Shown in pieces: positions 38,971 through 51,868 of a DNA stretch of 64,000 nucleotides. The stretch is from Pseudomonas trivialis (GTDB taxonomy: Bacteria > Pseudomonadota > Gammaproteobacteria > Pseudomonadales > Pseudomonadaceae): the NCBI RefSeq assembly GCF_001439805.1, contig NZ_JYLK01000003.1, positions 186,001-250,000 of the forward strand, read 5' to 3'. The notes beneath the pieces were generated by a model. That model was not told the DNA's origin, searched no databases, and was given only the letters and a program-made list of their open reading frames with translations. The translations under genes were made by a program, and so were the position numbers. Position 1 is the first letter of the stretch, and every line of letters starts with the position of its first letter.

Positions 38971-40346
38971 TGGCAGGCGGACTGTATAACCGCTTCAAGG
39001 ACATCAAGTTGCCGGAGTACCTCGCCTTTTTCGGCGGGCGACGGTTTGTGCCGATTGTCACCGGGTTCAGCGCGGTTGGCCTTGGCGTGATCTTTGGGCT
39101 GATCTGGCCGCCGATCCAGCAGGGCATCAACAGCTTCGGCGCGTTGCTGATGGAAAGCGGCAGTCTCGGCGCCTTCGTGTTTGGTGTGTTCAACCGGCTG
39201 CTGATCGTCACCGGCTTGCACCATATCCTCAACAATATGGCGTGGTTCGTGTTCGGCACCTTTACTGATCCGGTCACCGGCGCGGTCGTCACCGGCGACC
39301 TGACCCGCTACTTCGCCGGCGACCCCAAAGGCGGCCAATTCATGACCGGCATGTTCCCGGTGATGCTGTTCGGCCTGCCCGCCGCGTGCCTGGCGATGTA
39401 CCGCAATGCACTGCCGGAACGGCGCAAAGTGATGGGCGGGATTTTCCTGTCGATGGCGCTGACGTCGTTCCTGACCGGCGTGACGGAGCCGATTGAATTT
39501 GCGTTCATGTTTCTGGCGCCGTTCCTGTACCTGATCCACGCGGTGCTCACTGGCCTGTCGATGGCCGTGACCAACCTGCTCAATATCCACCTCGGGTTTA
39601 CCTTCTCCGGTGGGTTTATCGACATGGTGCTGGGGTGGGGCAAGTCCACCAATGGCTGGCTGATATTCCCGGTTGGCCTGGCCTACGCGTTGATTTACTA
39701 CAGCGTGTTCAGCTACTGCATTCGCCGTTTCAACCTGAAGACACCGGGCCGGGAAGATATCCAGGCGGTGCAGGCTGAGGTGATGAACGATAACCAGCGC
39801 GCCACGGCGTATATCCGCGCGCTGGGCGGCGCGGACAATCTGCTGAGTGTGGGCGCCTGCACCACGCGGTTGCGCCTGGACATGGTCGATCGCAACAAGG
39901 CAGTGGATGGGGAGCTGAAAGCGCTGGGCGCCATGGCGGTGGTGCGGCCGGGTAACGGCGGGAGTTTGCAGGTGGTGGTCGGGCCGATGGCCGACAGCAT
40001 TGCTGATGAAATTCGCCTGGCGATGCCGTCGTTTGTTGCCAGTGCGCCGGTTGCGCCTGTGGATAAGCCAGCGGCGGTGAATGTGCAGGAGGCCGAGAAA
40101 TGGCTGAGTGCACTGGGCGGACGAGCTAATGTGCAGCAGCTGGAGGCAATGGCGATGACGCGGTTGCGGGTGCAATTGGCGGATGATTCGGCGTTGTCCG
40201 AAACGGCCCTGACCGCGCTGGGGTGTCAGGGTGTCAGCCGGCTGGAAAGCGGTGTCTGGCACGTGTTGATGGGCGACAACGCCCTGGGCTTGGGTGAGGC
40301 GCTGGAGCGGTTGGTCGGTGGCCGTGAGGTTGGTTCCAGGGTTTAG
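38919..40346 (+). pseudogene. nagE: GlcNAc PTS transporter NagE (EIIC-EIIB), 5' end missing
   Basis: From TTINMGMLAGI (near 38919) the frame encodes the GlcNAc EIIC, lacking about the first 90 residues and thus the first membrane helices. Typical parts are DIKLPEYLAFFGGRRFVPI and LTGVTEPIEFAFMFLAPFLY. An EIIB domain follows with its phospho-cysteine (VGACTTRLRLDM), and then a second EIIB-like domain without Cys (AMAMTRLRVQL). The frame differs from that of the SIS gene, so no fusion is made. A restart at the ATG 38937 is possible, but the product would be truncated. The FPr gene expected before nagE is missing. Confidence 0.9.
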
Positions 40347-40367
40347 AAGCGCAGTGGTTTCAGTGGC

Positions 40368-40448
40368 CCCAATCGGGAGCAAGCCCCCTCCCACATTTTG
40401 ACTATGTGAACACGTTCAAATGTGGGAGGGGGCTTGCTCCCGATTGGG
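40368..40448. repeat. REP doublet (REPIN), GTGGGAGGGGGCTTGC class
   Basis: CCCAATCGGGAGCAAGCCCC opens the left arm (40368) and its complement closes the right arm at 40448. It lies between the convergent nagE remnant and pectin lyase gene. Confidence 0.95.
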
Positions 40449-40489
40449 CCTGACAGGCGCCCGGGAATCAGGCGCCTGCCACCCAGGCC

Positions 40490-41428
40490 TCAGCCACCAA
40501 AGACCAGATTGCCCGACTGAGCCCCCGCGTTTTTCACCGTAAAGTCCTTGGCTTGCACGGCGGTCTTCAACGCGTAGTCATAGTTGGACTTGGCCGTCCA
40601 CTGCGCCTTCGGCGACTTCTGGTTAGTGATCGCAGGCACGCTGCCGATATCGGTGAAGGTGCCGTTGCCTTTGTCGTCCAACATGCCGTTGCTGGCGCTG
40701 CCCTCACCAAAGTGGTTGTACTCGGAAAGAATGTTGGCGTTTTGCGCCAGGGTAAAGCCCAGGTGGAACTTGTTGATGTAGTTGTTATAGACATGGAAGT
40801 AGCCATAGCGCATCAGCCCCGGTGCGCGCACTTCCAGATTGTCGAAGCGGTTATGGCAGATCGTCAGCCGTGGGAAACCGTTGAACGCCGTGTTGTTGTC
40901 ATCGCTCGGATGGCCGAGGATCAAGCCGTACTTGTGGTTACCAAAGAAACAGTTGCTGATGGTCGCGTAGTCGGCCTTGTCGCCAATGTAGAGCAACTTG
41001 TCGAGGCTGCCGTCGTTGACGGACCAGGTATGACCGACGAAAGAGCAATGATCGATCCAGTACTTGCTGCCGTGGTTGAGGTACAGCTGGATGTCGTCGT
41101 TGTCTTTGATACCAGCCGAGTGCTGGAAAACGATGTTCTGGAAAATGATGTTTTGCGACGCTGAAGTTGCCCGCAGGTGGATGTTGGTGAGCGTGCGGTT
41201 CTGGAACGAGCCCACCAGGGTCTTGTTGGAGCCCAGGTTGACTTTGGTCAGGCTGGAGGCCGAAAGGTTGCTGTTGATCACCAGCACGCGAGGGGTAGCG
41301 TCGCCGATATTGGCCTTGAGTTGATCCAGGTTGGTAATGCTGACCACGGGACCTGACCAACCGCCAGTAACCTTGGCAGCCTTGGCAAAGCCTGTGATGC
41401 CGTTGAGTTTGCTTTCTGGATAAGACAT
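40490..41428 (-). CDS. pnl: Pectin lyase, polysaccharide lyase family 1
   Basis: This 312-residue right-handed beta-helix protein resembles the pectin lyase (Pnl) of soft-rot Pseudomonas and Pectobacterium, which splits methylated pectin by beta-elimination. Features are the asparagine-rich turns (NIIFQNIVFQHSAGIKDNDD), YWIDHCSFVGHTWSVNDGSL, and the Arg region NLEVRAPGLMRYGYFHVYNN. There is no signal peptide: it starts MSYPESKLNGITGFAKAAK. Known Pnl proteins also lack one and are made after DNA damage. A LexA box 52-67 bases upstream fits that. The start is the ATG with GAGGGAA 6 bases upstream. Confidence 0.88.
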   Translation of the reverse strand: MSYPESKLNGITGFAKAAKVTGGWSGPVVSITNLDQLKANIGDATPRVLVINSNLSASSLTKVNLGSNKTLVGSFQNRTLTNIHLRATSASQNIIFQNIVFQHSAGIKDNDDIQLYLNHGSKYWIDHCSFVGHTWSVNDGSLDKLLYIGDKADYATISNCFFGNHKYGLILGHPSDDNNTAFNGFPRLTICHNRFDNLEVRAPGLMRYGYFHVYNNYINKFHLGFTLAQNANILSEYNHFGEGSASNGMLDDKGNGTFTDIGSVPAITNQKSPKAQWTAKSNYDYALKTAVQAKDFTVKNAGAQSGNLVFGG

Positions 41429-41450
41429 GTGAGTTCCCTCTCTAAAGAAA

Positions 41451-41469
41451 CATGACCGTCCTGGTCATG
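41451..41469. promoter_or_regulatory. Palindrome between LexA box and pectin lyase start
   Basis: CATGACC-N5-GGTCATG, a perfect 7-bp inverted repeat, lies 23-41 bases before the start codon and downstream of the LexA box. It could bind an activator (Pectobacterium pnl needs RdgB) or form an mRNA hairpin. No regulator gene is adjacent. Confidence 0.55.
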
Positions 41470-41479
41470 GGTACAAATA

Positions 41480-41495
41480 CTGTACGTATAAACAG
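41480..41495 (-). promoter_or_regulatory. LexA (SOS) box upstream of pectin lyase
   Basis: CTGTACGTATAAACAG on the plus strand fits CTG-TA-N8-CAG. On the minus strand it reads CTGTTTATACGTACAG. It lies 52-67 bases before the pectin lyase ATG, in the AT-rich promoter region. Confidence 0.8.
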
Positions 41496-41584
41496 TGCTT
41501 TATAAATTTATTATCGTCAACCCCTATTTAAATCCAGGGGGTCCGGGATGCCGCCTTCGCGAGCAAGTTTCAACAGACGATAAA

Positions 41585-41616
41585 AAACCCGCTGACCAAA
41601 CCGGCCCAGCGGGTTT
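41585..41616 (-). terminator. Terminator of the NIF3-like gene
   Basis: A 10-bp stem (AAACCCGCTG / CAGCGGGTTT) is followed on the minus strand by TTTTATCG. It lies about 22 bases past the stop of the NIF3-like gene and ends the purL-NIF3 transcript. Confidence 0.85.
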
Positions 41617-41637
41617 CCTGTTTTTACAGCCGTCGAA

Positions 41638-41949
41638 TCAAAAATCCGCCAGCTGCCACACCTCATAAGCCGGTGTCTCATACGGGTGACTCAATTTGAG
41701 CGCAGCCACAACAGCCACAATCAACTCATCCGCCACCACCAGCTCAACCTTCCATTCTTCAACCACTTCAACCCGGCCCACCTGCCCGATAAACGGCTTA
41801 CTGCCGTCCAACGCGCGGAACTGGCCCTGGCCCGGCACTTGCCAGGCGCAGCTGTCGTAGTTGCCGATGCGCCCGCCGCCGGCCGCGAAGACGGCGGTTT
41901 TCACCGTCTCCACATGGCTTGCGGGTACAAAGAAGGCGAGCTTGTACAC
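41638..41949 (-). CDS. NIF3-like (YqfO/CutA-like insert) protein
   Basis: This 103-residue protein matches the stand-alone version of the CutA-like domain found inserted in NIF3/YqfO proteins. Motifs: MYKLAFFVPASHVETVKTAV, GGGRIGNYDSCAWQVPGQGQF and LKLSHPYETPAYEVWQL. It lacks the di-metal NIF3 core, so it is not an enzyme by itself. The function is unknown. It lies 4 bases after purL and probably shares its transcript. Confidence 0.88.
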   Translation of the reverse strand: MYKLAFFVPASHVETVKTAVFAAGGGRIGNYDSCAWQVPGQGQFRALDGSKPFIGQVGRVEVVEEWKVELVVADELIVAVVAALKLSHPYETPAYEVWQLADF

Positions 41950-41953
41950 GACC

Positions 41954-44900
41954 TCAGTTCACCCACACGCGAGCGTTGCGGAACATGCGCATCCAGGCAC
42001 CGTCTTCGTCCCACTCTTCCGGGCGCCACGAGTTCTGTACAGCGCGGAACACGCGTTCCGGGTGCGGCATCATGATGGTCACGCGGCCGTCACGGCTGGT
42101 GAGGCCGGTGATCCCGCGCGGCGAGCCGTTCGGGTTGGCCGGGTAGCCTTCGGTGACCTTGCCGTGGTTGTCGACGAAACGCAGGGCCACGGTGCCGGAC
42201 AGGTCGGCTTCGAGCAGCGCTTCTTCGCTGGCGAACTCGGCATGGCCTTCACCGTGGGCGATGGCGATCGGCATGCGCGAACCGGCCATGCCCTGCAGGA
42301 AGATCGAGTTGGATTCCTGCACCTGCACCATGGCAACGCGCGCTTCGAACTGCTCGGAACGGTTGCGCACAAAGTGCGGCCAGAATTCGCTGCCGGGGAT
42401 CAGTTCGCTGAGGTTGGACATCATCTGGCAACCGTTGCACACGCCCAGGGTGAAGCTGTCTTTGCGCTCGAAGAAGCCCTGGAACGCATCGCGGGCACGG
42501 CTGTTGAACAGGGCCGACTTGGCCCAGCCTTCACCGGCACCCAGCACGTCGCCGTAGGAGAAACCGCCACAGGCGACCAGGCCTTTGAACTCATTGAGGT
42601 CGACGCGCCCGGCGAGGATATCGCTCATGTGCACGTCAATCGCATTGAAGCCGGCGCGGTCGAACGCGGCAGCCATTTCCACCTGGCCGTTGACGCCCTG
42701 CTCACGCAGCACGGCAACCTGTGGGCGGATGCCTTTTTTGATGTAGGGCGCGGCCACGTCCTGGTTGACGTCGAAGCTGAGCATGGTGCTCAGGCCCGGA
42801 TTGTCTTCTTCCAGGATCGCGTCGAACTCCTGCTCGGCGCAGTCGGCGTTATCGCGCAGGCGCTGGATCTGGTAGCTGGTCTCGGACCACTGGCGTTGCA
42901 GCAGGCGGCGCTGGCCGGAGAACACGGTGTCGCCATTGAACGAGATGTTGATCTCACCGTTGTTGATCGGCTGACCGATGACGGCCACGCAGTCGTCCAG
43001 GCCAGCGGCGCTGAATTGGGCGAGTACGTCCGGGGTCGCGTCCTGGCGCACCTGGATCACGGCGCCCAGTTCTTCGTTGAACAGGATGCCGTTGATTTCG
43101 GATGCATCCTCGGCAACGCTGTCGAGCACGATGTTCAGACCGCAGTGACCGGCAAAGGCCATTTCCACAACGCTGGTGAGCAGGCCACCATCGGAACGGT
43201 CGTGATAAGCCAGCAGGTGGCCATCGGCATTGAGGCCCTGGATCACGGCGAAGAAGGCCTTGAGGTCTTCAGCGTCGTCGACGTCCGGCGCCTGCTTGCC
43301 AAGCTTGCCGTGGGTCTGCGCGAGGATCGAGGCGCCCATGCGGTTCTGCCCACGGCCCAGGTCGATCAGGATCAGGTCGGTGGTGCCCTTGTCCATGCGC
43401 AGTTGCGGGGTAAGGGTCTGGCGGATGTCGATGACCGGTGCAAAACCGGTGACGATCAGCGACAGCGGCGAGGTGACGCTCTTGTCGGTGCCGTCTTCGT
43501 TCCAGCGGGTGGCCATGGACATGGAGTCCTTGCCCACCGGAATGGTGATGCCCAGCTCCGGGCACAGCTCCATGCCCACGGCCTTGACGGTGTCGTAGAG
43601 GCGCGCGTCTTCACCGGGGTGGCCGGCGGCCGACATCCAGTTGGCCGACAGTTTGATATCGGACAATTTACCGATGCGAGAGGCCGCAATGTTGGTGAGG
43701 GTTTCACCAATCGCCATGCGGCCCGACGCCGGGGCGTCCAGCAGGGCCAGCGGCGTGCGCTCGCCCATGGCCATGGCTTCACCGGTGTACACGTCGAAGC
43801 TGGTGGCGGTGACGGCAACGTCGGCCACCGGCACCTGCCATGGGCCGACCATCTGGTCACGGGCCACGAGGCCGGTGATGGTACGGTCGCCGATGGTGAT
43901 CAGAAAGCTTTTGCTCGCCACGGCCGGGTGGTGCAGCACGCGCTCGATGCTGTCGGCCAGTTCCAAAGCACTTGGGTCGAAGTCATCACCCAGCTCGGTT
44001 TCACGGACCGCCGAACGGTGCATGCGCGGAGCCTTGCCCAGCAGCACTTCGAGCGGCATGTCCACCGGGCTGTTGCCGAAGTGGCTGTCGGTCACGGTCA
44101 ACTGCGGCTCGGCGGTGGCTTCGCCGACCACCGCAAACGGGCAGCGCTCGCGTTCGCAGATGGCCTGGAAACGCGCGAAGTCTTCAGGGCCGACGGCGAG
44201 TACGTAGCGCTCCTGGGATTCGTTGCTCCAGATTTCGTGCGGGGCCATGCCCGGCTCGTCATTTGGAATGTTGCGCAGTTCGAAGCGACCGCCCCGCTCG
44301 CCATCGTTGACCAGTTCCGGGAAGGCGTTGGACAAGCCACCGGCGCCCACGTCGTGGATAAAGCTGATCGGGTTCTTGTCACCCAACTGCCAGCAACGGT
44401 CGATGACTTCCTGGCAGCGGCGCTCCATCTCCGGGTTTTCGCGCTGTACGGAAGCGAAGTCCAGGTCCGCCGAGCTGGTGCCGGTGGCCATGGAGGAGGC
44501 CGCGCCGCCGCCCAGGCCGATCAGCATGGCCGGGCCGCCGAGCACGATCAGCTTGGAGCCGACCAGAATCTCGCCTTTCTTGACGTGTTCTTCACGGATG
44601 TTGCCCATGCCGCCGGCCAGCATGATCGGCTTGTGGTAACCGCGCACTTCATCGCCACGGGGGGTGGTGATGGATTGTTCGAAGGTGCGGAAGTAACCGG
44701 TGAGCGCCGGGCGCCCGAATTCGTTGTTGAACGCGGCGCCGCCCAGCGGGCCTTCGATCATGATGTCCAGCGCGGTGACGATGCGCTCAGGCTTGCCGTA
44801 GGGCACTTCCCACGGCTGTTCGAAGCCCGGGATCTGCAGGTTGGACACGGTAAAGCCGGTGAGGCCCGCCTTGGGCTTGGCGCCACGGCCGGTGGCGCCT

Positions 44901-45850
44901 TCGTCACGGATTTCGCCGCCCGAACCGGTAGCCGCGCCCGGAAACGGGGCAATCGCGGTCGGGTGGTTGTGGGTTTCAACCTTCATCAGGATGTGCACCG
45001 GTTCCTGCACCGCGCCGTACTGGCGGGTCTCAGGGTCCGGGAAGAAGCGACCGGCGACGGAGCCGACGATCACCGAGGCGTTGTCCTTGTAAGCCGACAG
45101 CACGCCTTCGCTGTGCATCACGTAGGTGTTCTTGATCATGCCGAACAGGCTTTTTTCCTGGCTCTGGCCGTCAATGTCCCAACTGGCGTTGAAGATCTTG
45201 TGACGGCAGTGCTCGGAGTTGGCCTGGGCGAACATCATCAGTTCGATGTCGTGGGGGTTGCGCGCAAGGCCAGTGAAGGCGTCGACCAGGTAGTCGATCT
45301 CGTCTTCGGCCAGGGCCAGGCCCAGTTCGGTGTTGGCCTTCTCGAGGGCGGCGCGGCCACCGCCGAGCACGTCAATCGCGGTGAGCGGCTTGGGCTCGGC
45401 GTGGCTGAACAGGCCGGCGGCCTGTTCCAGCTGGCTGACGATGATCTGGGTCATGCGGTCGTGCAGGCTGCTGGCGATCAGCTCGGCCTCGGCATCGCTG
45501 AACTGCCCGGCGACGTAGAAGGCGATGCCGCGTTCCAGGCGCTGGATTTTGTCCAGGCCACAGTTGCGGGCGATGTCGCTGGCCTTGCTCGACCAGGGCG
45601 AGATGGTGCCGAACCGTGGCAGAACCAGGAACAAGCGCCCGGCGGGCTCTTGAACGGGAACGCTGGGACCGTACTTCAGAAGGCGTGCCAGCACTTGCTG
45701 TTCGTCGGCGGTCAACACGCCGGTCACGTCGGCGAAGTGAGCAAATTCAGCATACAGGCCTGTAACCGCTGGAACCTTCTGGCTCAGTTGCTCAAGGAGT
45801 TTGCTGTGGCGAAAGGCAGAAAGGGCAGGAGCGCCGCGCAGGATCAACAT
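41954..45850 (-). CDS. purL: Phosphoribosylformylglycinamidine synthase PurL (large type)
   Basis: PurL converts FGAR to FGAM with glutamine and ATP in purine synthesis. The ATG at 45850 gives [20 protein letters not shown] and 1298 residues, the length of the single-chain gammaproteobacterial enzyme. Domains: N-terminal PurS-like part, two AIRS-type ATP domains ([57 protein letters not shown]), and a C-terminal glutaminase with Cys in [11 protein letters not shown] and His in AHGEGHAEF. It is divergent from mltF with 285 bases between. The NIF3-like gene follows closely. Confidence 0.98.
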   Translation of the reverse strand: MLILRGAPALSAFRHSKLLEQLSQKVPAVTGLYAEFAHFADVTGVLTADEQQVLARLLKYGPSVPVQEPAGRLFLVLPRFGTISPWSSKASDIARNCGLDKIQRLERGIAFYVAGQFSDAEAELIASSLHDRMTQIIVSQLEQAAGLFSHAEPKPLTAIDVLGGGRAALEKANTELGLALAEDEIDYLVDAFTGLARNPHDIELMMFAQANSEHCRHKIFNASWDIDGQSQEKSLFGMIKNTYVMHSEGVLSAYKDNASVIVGSVAGRFFPDPETRQYGAVQEPVHILMKVETHNHPTAIAPFPGAATGSGGEIRDEGATGRGAKPKAGLTGFTVSNLQIPGFEQPWEVPYGKPERIVTALDIMIEGPLGGAAFNNEFGRPALTGYFRTFEQSITTPRGDEVRGYHKPIMLAGGMGNIREEHVKKGEILVGSKLIVLGGPAMLIGLGGGAASSMATGTSSADLDFASVQRENPEMERRCQEVIDRCWQLGDKNPISFIHDVGAGGLSNAFPELVNDGERGGRFELRNIPNDEPGMAPHEIWSNESQERYVLAVGPEDFARFQAICERERCPFAVVGEATAEPQLTVTDSHFGNSPVDMPLEVLLGKAPRMHRSAVRETELGDDFDPSALELADSIERVLHHPAVASKSFLITIGDRTITGLVARDQMVGPWQVPVADVAVTATSFDVYTGEAMAMGERTPLALLDAPASGRMAIGETLTNIAASRIGKLSDIKLSANWMSAAGHPGEDARLYDTVKAVGMELCPELGITIPVGKDSMSMATRWNEDGTDKSVTSPLSLIVTGFAPVIDIRQTLTPQLRMDKGTTDLILIDLGRGQNRMGASILAQTHGKLGKQAPDVDDAEDLKAFFAVIQGLNADGHLLAYHDRSDGGLLTSVVEMAFAGHCGLNIVLDSVAEDASEINGILFNEELGAVIQVRQDATPDVLAQFSAAGLDDCVAVIGQPINNGEINISFNGDTVFSGQRRLLQRQWSETSYQIQRLRDNADCAEQEFDAILEEDNPGLSTMLSFDVNQDVAAPYIKKGIRPQVAVLREQGVNGQVEMAAAFDRAGFNAIDVHMSDILAGRVDLNEFKGLVACGGFSYGDVLGAGEGWAKSALFNSRARDAFQGFFERKDSFTLGVCNGCQMMSNLSELIPGSEFWPHFVRNRSEQFEARVAMVQVQESNSIFLQGMAGSRMPIAIAHGEGHAEFASEEALLEADLSGTVALRFVDNHGKVTEGYPANPNGSPRGITGLTSRDGRVTIMMPHPERVFRAVQNSWRPEEWDEDGAWMRMFRNARVWVN

Positions 45851-45898
45851 CTTCGGGACAGCCTCGGAGGGGGTGTGCTTTGAGGCCGTGCATTCTAG

Positions 45899-47596
<1,698 letters not shown>

Positions 47597-47614
47597 GCAC
47601 AGTACAAAAACCAA

Positions 47615-47704
47615 TGTGGGAGGGGGCTTGCTCCCGATGGCGGTGAATCAGTCGAGGTATTGATTGACTGACACGCCGCTATCGGGAGCAAGCCCCCTCC
47701 CACA
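47615..47704. repeat. REP doublet (REPIN), GTGGGAGGGGGCTTGC class
   Basis: Arms TGTGGGAGGGGGCTTGCTCC (47615) and GGAGCAAGCCCCCTCCCACA (to 47704) with a spacer of about 42 bases. It lies between the convergent mltF gene and the end of the trehalose operon. Confidence 0.95.
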
Positions 47705-47741
47705 GTTGGATCTCCATTGCCGGTTGGATCTGCATTCGGGC

Positions 47742-48020
47742 TTAAAGGCCGGTGATCAGGTGTACCACACCGCCTGACAACACCATCACCCCTGGCACCC
47801 CCGCCGCTTTTAACGCCGCCTCATCCAAACGGCCAGGCTCCTGCAACTGCACCCTCACCCGTGTCAGCGCCACCCTTTGCTGCGATTTGAGGTTGTCCAC
47901 CCCGCCCAATGCACTCAGCACCTCGGCCGACAACAGCCCCGGCACAGGCGCGGCGTCCGTCTCGGCGATCAGGTCCGGGGTCAGGGCCTTCCAGAACGCC
48001 TGCTTCAATTTATCCAGCAT
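47742..48020 (-). CDS. Stand-alone EIIB-like PTS protein lacking the phospho-cysteine
   Basis: This 92-residue protein has the glucose-family EIIB fold signature (VLSALGGVDNLKSQQRVALTR ends the first half). The active-site Cys of the usual C-x-TRLR motif is Ala (VALTRVRVQL). It therefore cannot carry phosphate as a normal EIIB does, and a structural or regulatory role is more likely. It follows the FPr gene by 2 bases, at the end of the trehalose operon. The same kind of Cys-less domain is fused to the C-terminus of NagE (about 40110-40330). Confidence 0.8.
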   Translation of the reverse strand: MLDKLKQAFWKALTPDLIAETDAAPVPGLLSAEVLSALGGVDNLKSQQRVALTRVRVQLQEPGRLDEAALKAAGVPGVMVLSGGVVHLITGL

Positions 48021-48022
48021 AT

Positions 48023-50554
48023 TCAGTTCTCCCGCACAGGTGAGGTGTCGACGGTGGCTGCGTGAAATTGGCGCAAAGCCTCGCGTACGTGGGCGGCCTC
48101 TTCCAGACCCAGCACTTGGCGGGCGATAAGCTGGCAATCGGTCAGTGCGCGCTCACGCACCGTGGCCTTGATGGTGGGAATGAGCGGCACGCTGACCGAC
48201 AGCTCATCCACTCCCAGGCCGATCAATAGCGGTACCGCCAGCACTTCGGACGCCAACGCGCCGCACACGCCCACCCATTTGCCGTGGGCATGGGCGGCCT
48301 TGACGGTGCTGGCGATCAGGCGCAGCACTGCGGGGTGAAAGCTGTCGGCCTGGCTGGCCAGCCGCGGGTGGTCGCGGTCCATGGCCAGGGTGTACTGGGT
48401 CAGGTCGTTGGTGCCGATGGAGAAAAAATCCACGTGGGGCGCAAATACATCCGCCATCAGCGCGGCGGACGGCACTTCGATCATGATGCCCAGCTTGGGC
48501 AATTCACTCAGGCCCAGCGCCTGCGCCTCCTCTTCAAGCATCCTGCGCGCCTGGTGCAGCTCCGACAGCAGGCTGACCATCGGCAACATGATATGCAGCC
48601 GCGCCAGCCCGGCACTGGCGAGGATCGCTCGGAACTGTTCGCGCAACAGCTCGGGACGCTCCAGGCACAGGCGAATGCCACGCAGTCCGAGAAACGGATT
48701 GGCCTCCGCATCCATCGGCACATAGGCCAGCGGTTTGTCGCCGCCGACGTCGAGGGTGCGCACCACCAGGCTGCGCTCGGTACCCAGGGCACGGGCGATA
48801 GCGCTGTAGGTGCCCGCCTGTTCCTCGGGGCTTGGCGCGCGGTTGCGGTCCAGGTAGAGGAACTCCGAGCGCAGCAGGCCGACGCCCTCTGCGCCCAGGG
48901 TCAGGGACTGTTGCACTTCCTGTAACGAGGCGACATTGGCGGTGATGTCGATGCGATGCCCGTCACGTGTTATGGCCGGCGCTGACGCCTGCGCCATGTC
49001 CCGCTCACGCCGCTGCAGTTGCTGTTCGCGCTCGACTTGCAGTGCTTCGATTTCGGCCAGGTCCGGCGCCAGGTGCAATTCGCCCTTGTCGGCGTCGAGC
49101 AACACCTGCTTGCCGTTGGCCAGGGCCAGTACCTCCCTCGACACGCCACACAGTGACGGCAGGCCAAGGGCGCGGGCCAGGATCGCGACGTGGCTGGTGG
49201 CGCCGCCGCCGACGGTAACAAACCCCAACACCTTGCCGGTATCCAGGCTGGCGGTTTGTGACGGGGTGAGCAACTCGGCGACGAGGATTGCGCGCTCGGG
49301 CAGTTCCCAGGCGCTGTCCTGGATGCCCAGAATCAGCTTCAGTACGCGCCGGCCGACATCGGCCAGGTCCGCCGCCCGTTCGGCGAGCAATGCATTGCCC
49401 ATGCCCAGGAACAGCTTGGCGGTTGAAGTAGTGGCGCTGTTCCAGGCATACGCGGCGCTCTTGCCCTTGGAGAGCAGGCCATGGGCCTGCTCCAGCAGGG
49501 TGGGGTCGTCGAGCAGTTCCTGGTGGGCGCGGAAGATCTCCGCCTGGGCACTGCCGGCCGCTTTGTCCTGGAGCGCCTGCAAGGCTTCGGCGGCGGCCAG
49601 CAGCGCGCGGGTGAGCGTTGCGTGTTCAACCGAGGTGCCGGCGCCTTTTTCGGTGATGTGCAGCGCCGGTTCGGCCACTTGAAACACCTGGCCGAATGCC
49701 GAGCCCGGGGACGCACAGACGCCACGCAGCAAGGTCACCGACGCCTCGGACGTGGCCGCTTGCGCTGCCTGCGGCGCAGCCGCGACGGTCTCGCCGCAAC
49801 CTTGCGCCAGCAGGGTCACCAGCGCCTTGATGGCCGCGTCGGCATCCTCCCCCGCCGCGCTGATCTGCAAGGTATCGCCCTGTACGGTTTGCAGTGCCAT
49901 GATCGCCACCAGGGACTTGGCGTTGGCGCTCTGGGTTTGCTTGTGCAGGCGAACCGTGGCCTTGAAGCCTTTGGCCGTCTGCGACAGCACCGCCGCAGGG
50001 CGCGCGTGCAGACCGTTGGCATTGGGCAGGGTCAGCGGCTCGGAGAACACGGCATCGCCCTCGTCCCTGCCGGTTGCCTCAGTCGCGTCGGCGGGCGAAA
50101 TCTGCATCAGTGGCTGCCCGACCACTACCGTGTCGGCGTCCGGCGCCAGCAGCACAAACGGCTCGCCGCTCGCCACCAGCACCAGCGTGAGCAAACTGCG
50201 GGCATTGAGCGCCACATCATCGGCATCGAACTCGATCAGCGCTTGCCCGGCCTCCACCTGCTGGCCCTCTACCACTAGCCGGGTGAAGCCCTTGCCGGCC
50301 AGGTGCACCGTGTCCAGGCCAATATGCATCAGTACCTGCACGCCATTGGCGTCGGTGACGCTGACGGCGTGCCCGGTGTCCTGGATGTTGCTGATGACCC
50401 CGGCGAACGGCGCGCAGAGGGTTTGCGACGTGGGGTCGATGCACAGGCCATCGCCAATCATGCGGCTGGAAAATACCGGGTCGGGCACCTGGTCCAGGGC
50501 CAGCAGCACCCCGGACAGGGGCGCCAGCAGTTCCACGGGTTTGGATGGGGTCAT
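48023..50554 (-). CDS. Multiphosphoryl transfer protein: EIIA-HPr-EI fusion (FPr type)
   Basis: This 843-residue cytoplasmic protein takes phosphate from PEP and passes it to a sugar permease. A glucose-type EIIA comes first (about 1-130; His77 in LMHIGLDTVHLAGKGF). HPr (about 172-255; His183 in LPNANGLHARPAAV) and enzyme I (about 272-843; His455 in GGGATSHVAILARALGLPSL) follow. The EI C-terminus has the PEP-binding motifs (FFSIGTNDLTQYTLAMDRDH). It lies in the trehalose operon and would phosphorylate TreP. The ATG at 50554 is preceded by an A-rich CAACA stretch that may bind Hfq/Crc. Confidence 0.95.
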   Translation of the reverse strand: MTPSKPVELLAPLSGVLLALDQVPDPVFSSRMIGDGLCIDPTSQTLCAPFAGVISNIQDTGHAVSVTDANGVQVLMHIGLDTVHLAGKGFTRLVVEGQQVEAGQALIEFDADDVALNARSLLTLVLVASGEPFVLLAPDADTVVVGQPLMQISPADATEATGRDEGDAVFSEPLTLPNANGLHARPAAVLSQTAKGFKATVRLHKQTQSANAKSLVAIMALQTVQGDTLQISAAGEDADAAIKALVTLLAQGCGETVAAAPQAAQAATSEASVTLLRGVCASPGSAFGQVFQVAEPALHITEKGAGTSVEHATLTRALLAAAEALQALQDKAAGSAQAEIFRAHQELLDDPTLLEQAHGLLSKGKSAAYAWNSATTSTAKLFLGMGNALLAERAADLADVGRRVLKLILGIQDSAWELPERAILVAELLTPSQTASLDTGKVLGFVTVGGGATSHVAILARALGLPSLCGVSREVLALANGKQVLLDADKGELHLAPDLAEIEALQVEREQQLQRRERDMAQASAPAITRDGHRIDITANVASLQEVQQSLTLGAEGVGLLRSEFLYLDRNRAPSPEEQAGTYSAIARALGTERSLVVRTLDVGGDKPLAYVPMDAEANPFLGLRGIRLCLERPELLREQFRAILASAGLARLHIMLPMVSLLSELHQARRMLEEEAQALGLSELPKLGIMIEVPSAALMADVFAPHVDFFSIGTNDLTQYTLAMDRDHPRLASQADSFHPAVLRLIASTVKAAHAHGKWVGVCGALASEVLAVPLLIGLGVDELSVSVPLIPTIKATVRERALTDCQLIARQVLGLEEAAHVREALRQFHAATVDTSPVREN

Positions 50555-50588
50555 GAATTCACCTGTTGTTTTTTGAGTGGGTCCGCGT

Positions 50589-51821
<1,233 letters not shown>

Positions 51822-51868
51822 TCATTTTTATTATGGTTTTGAAGCGCCCCCGCATGCCCATGCAGGGG

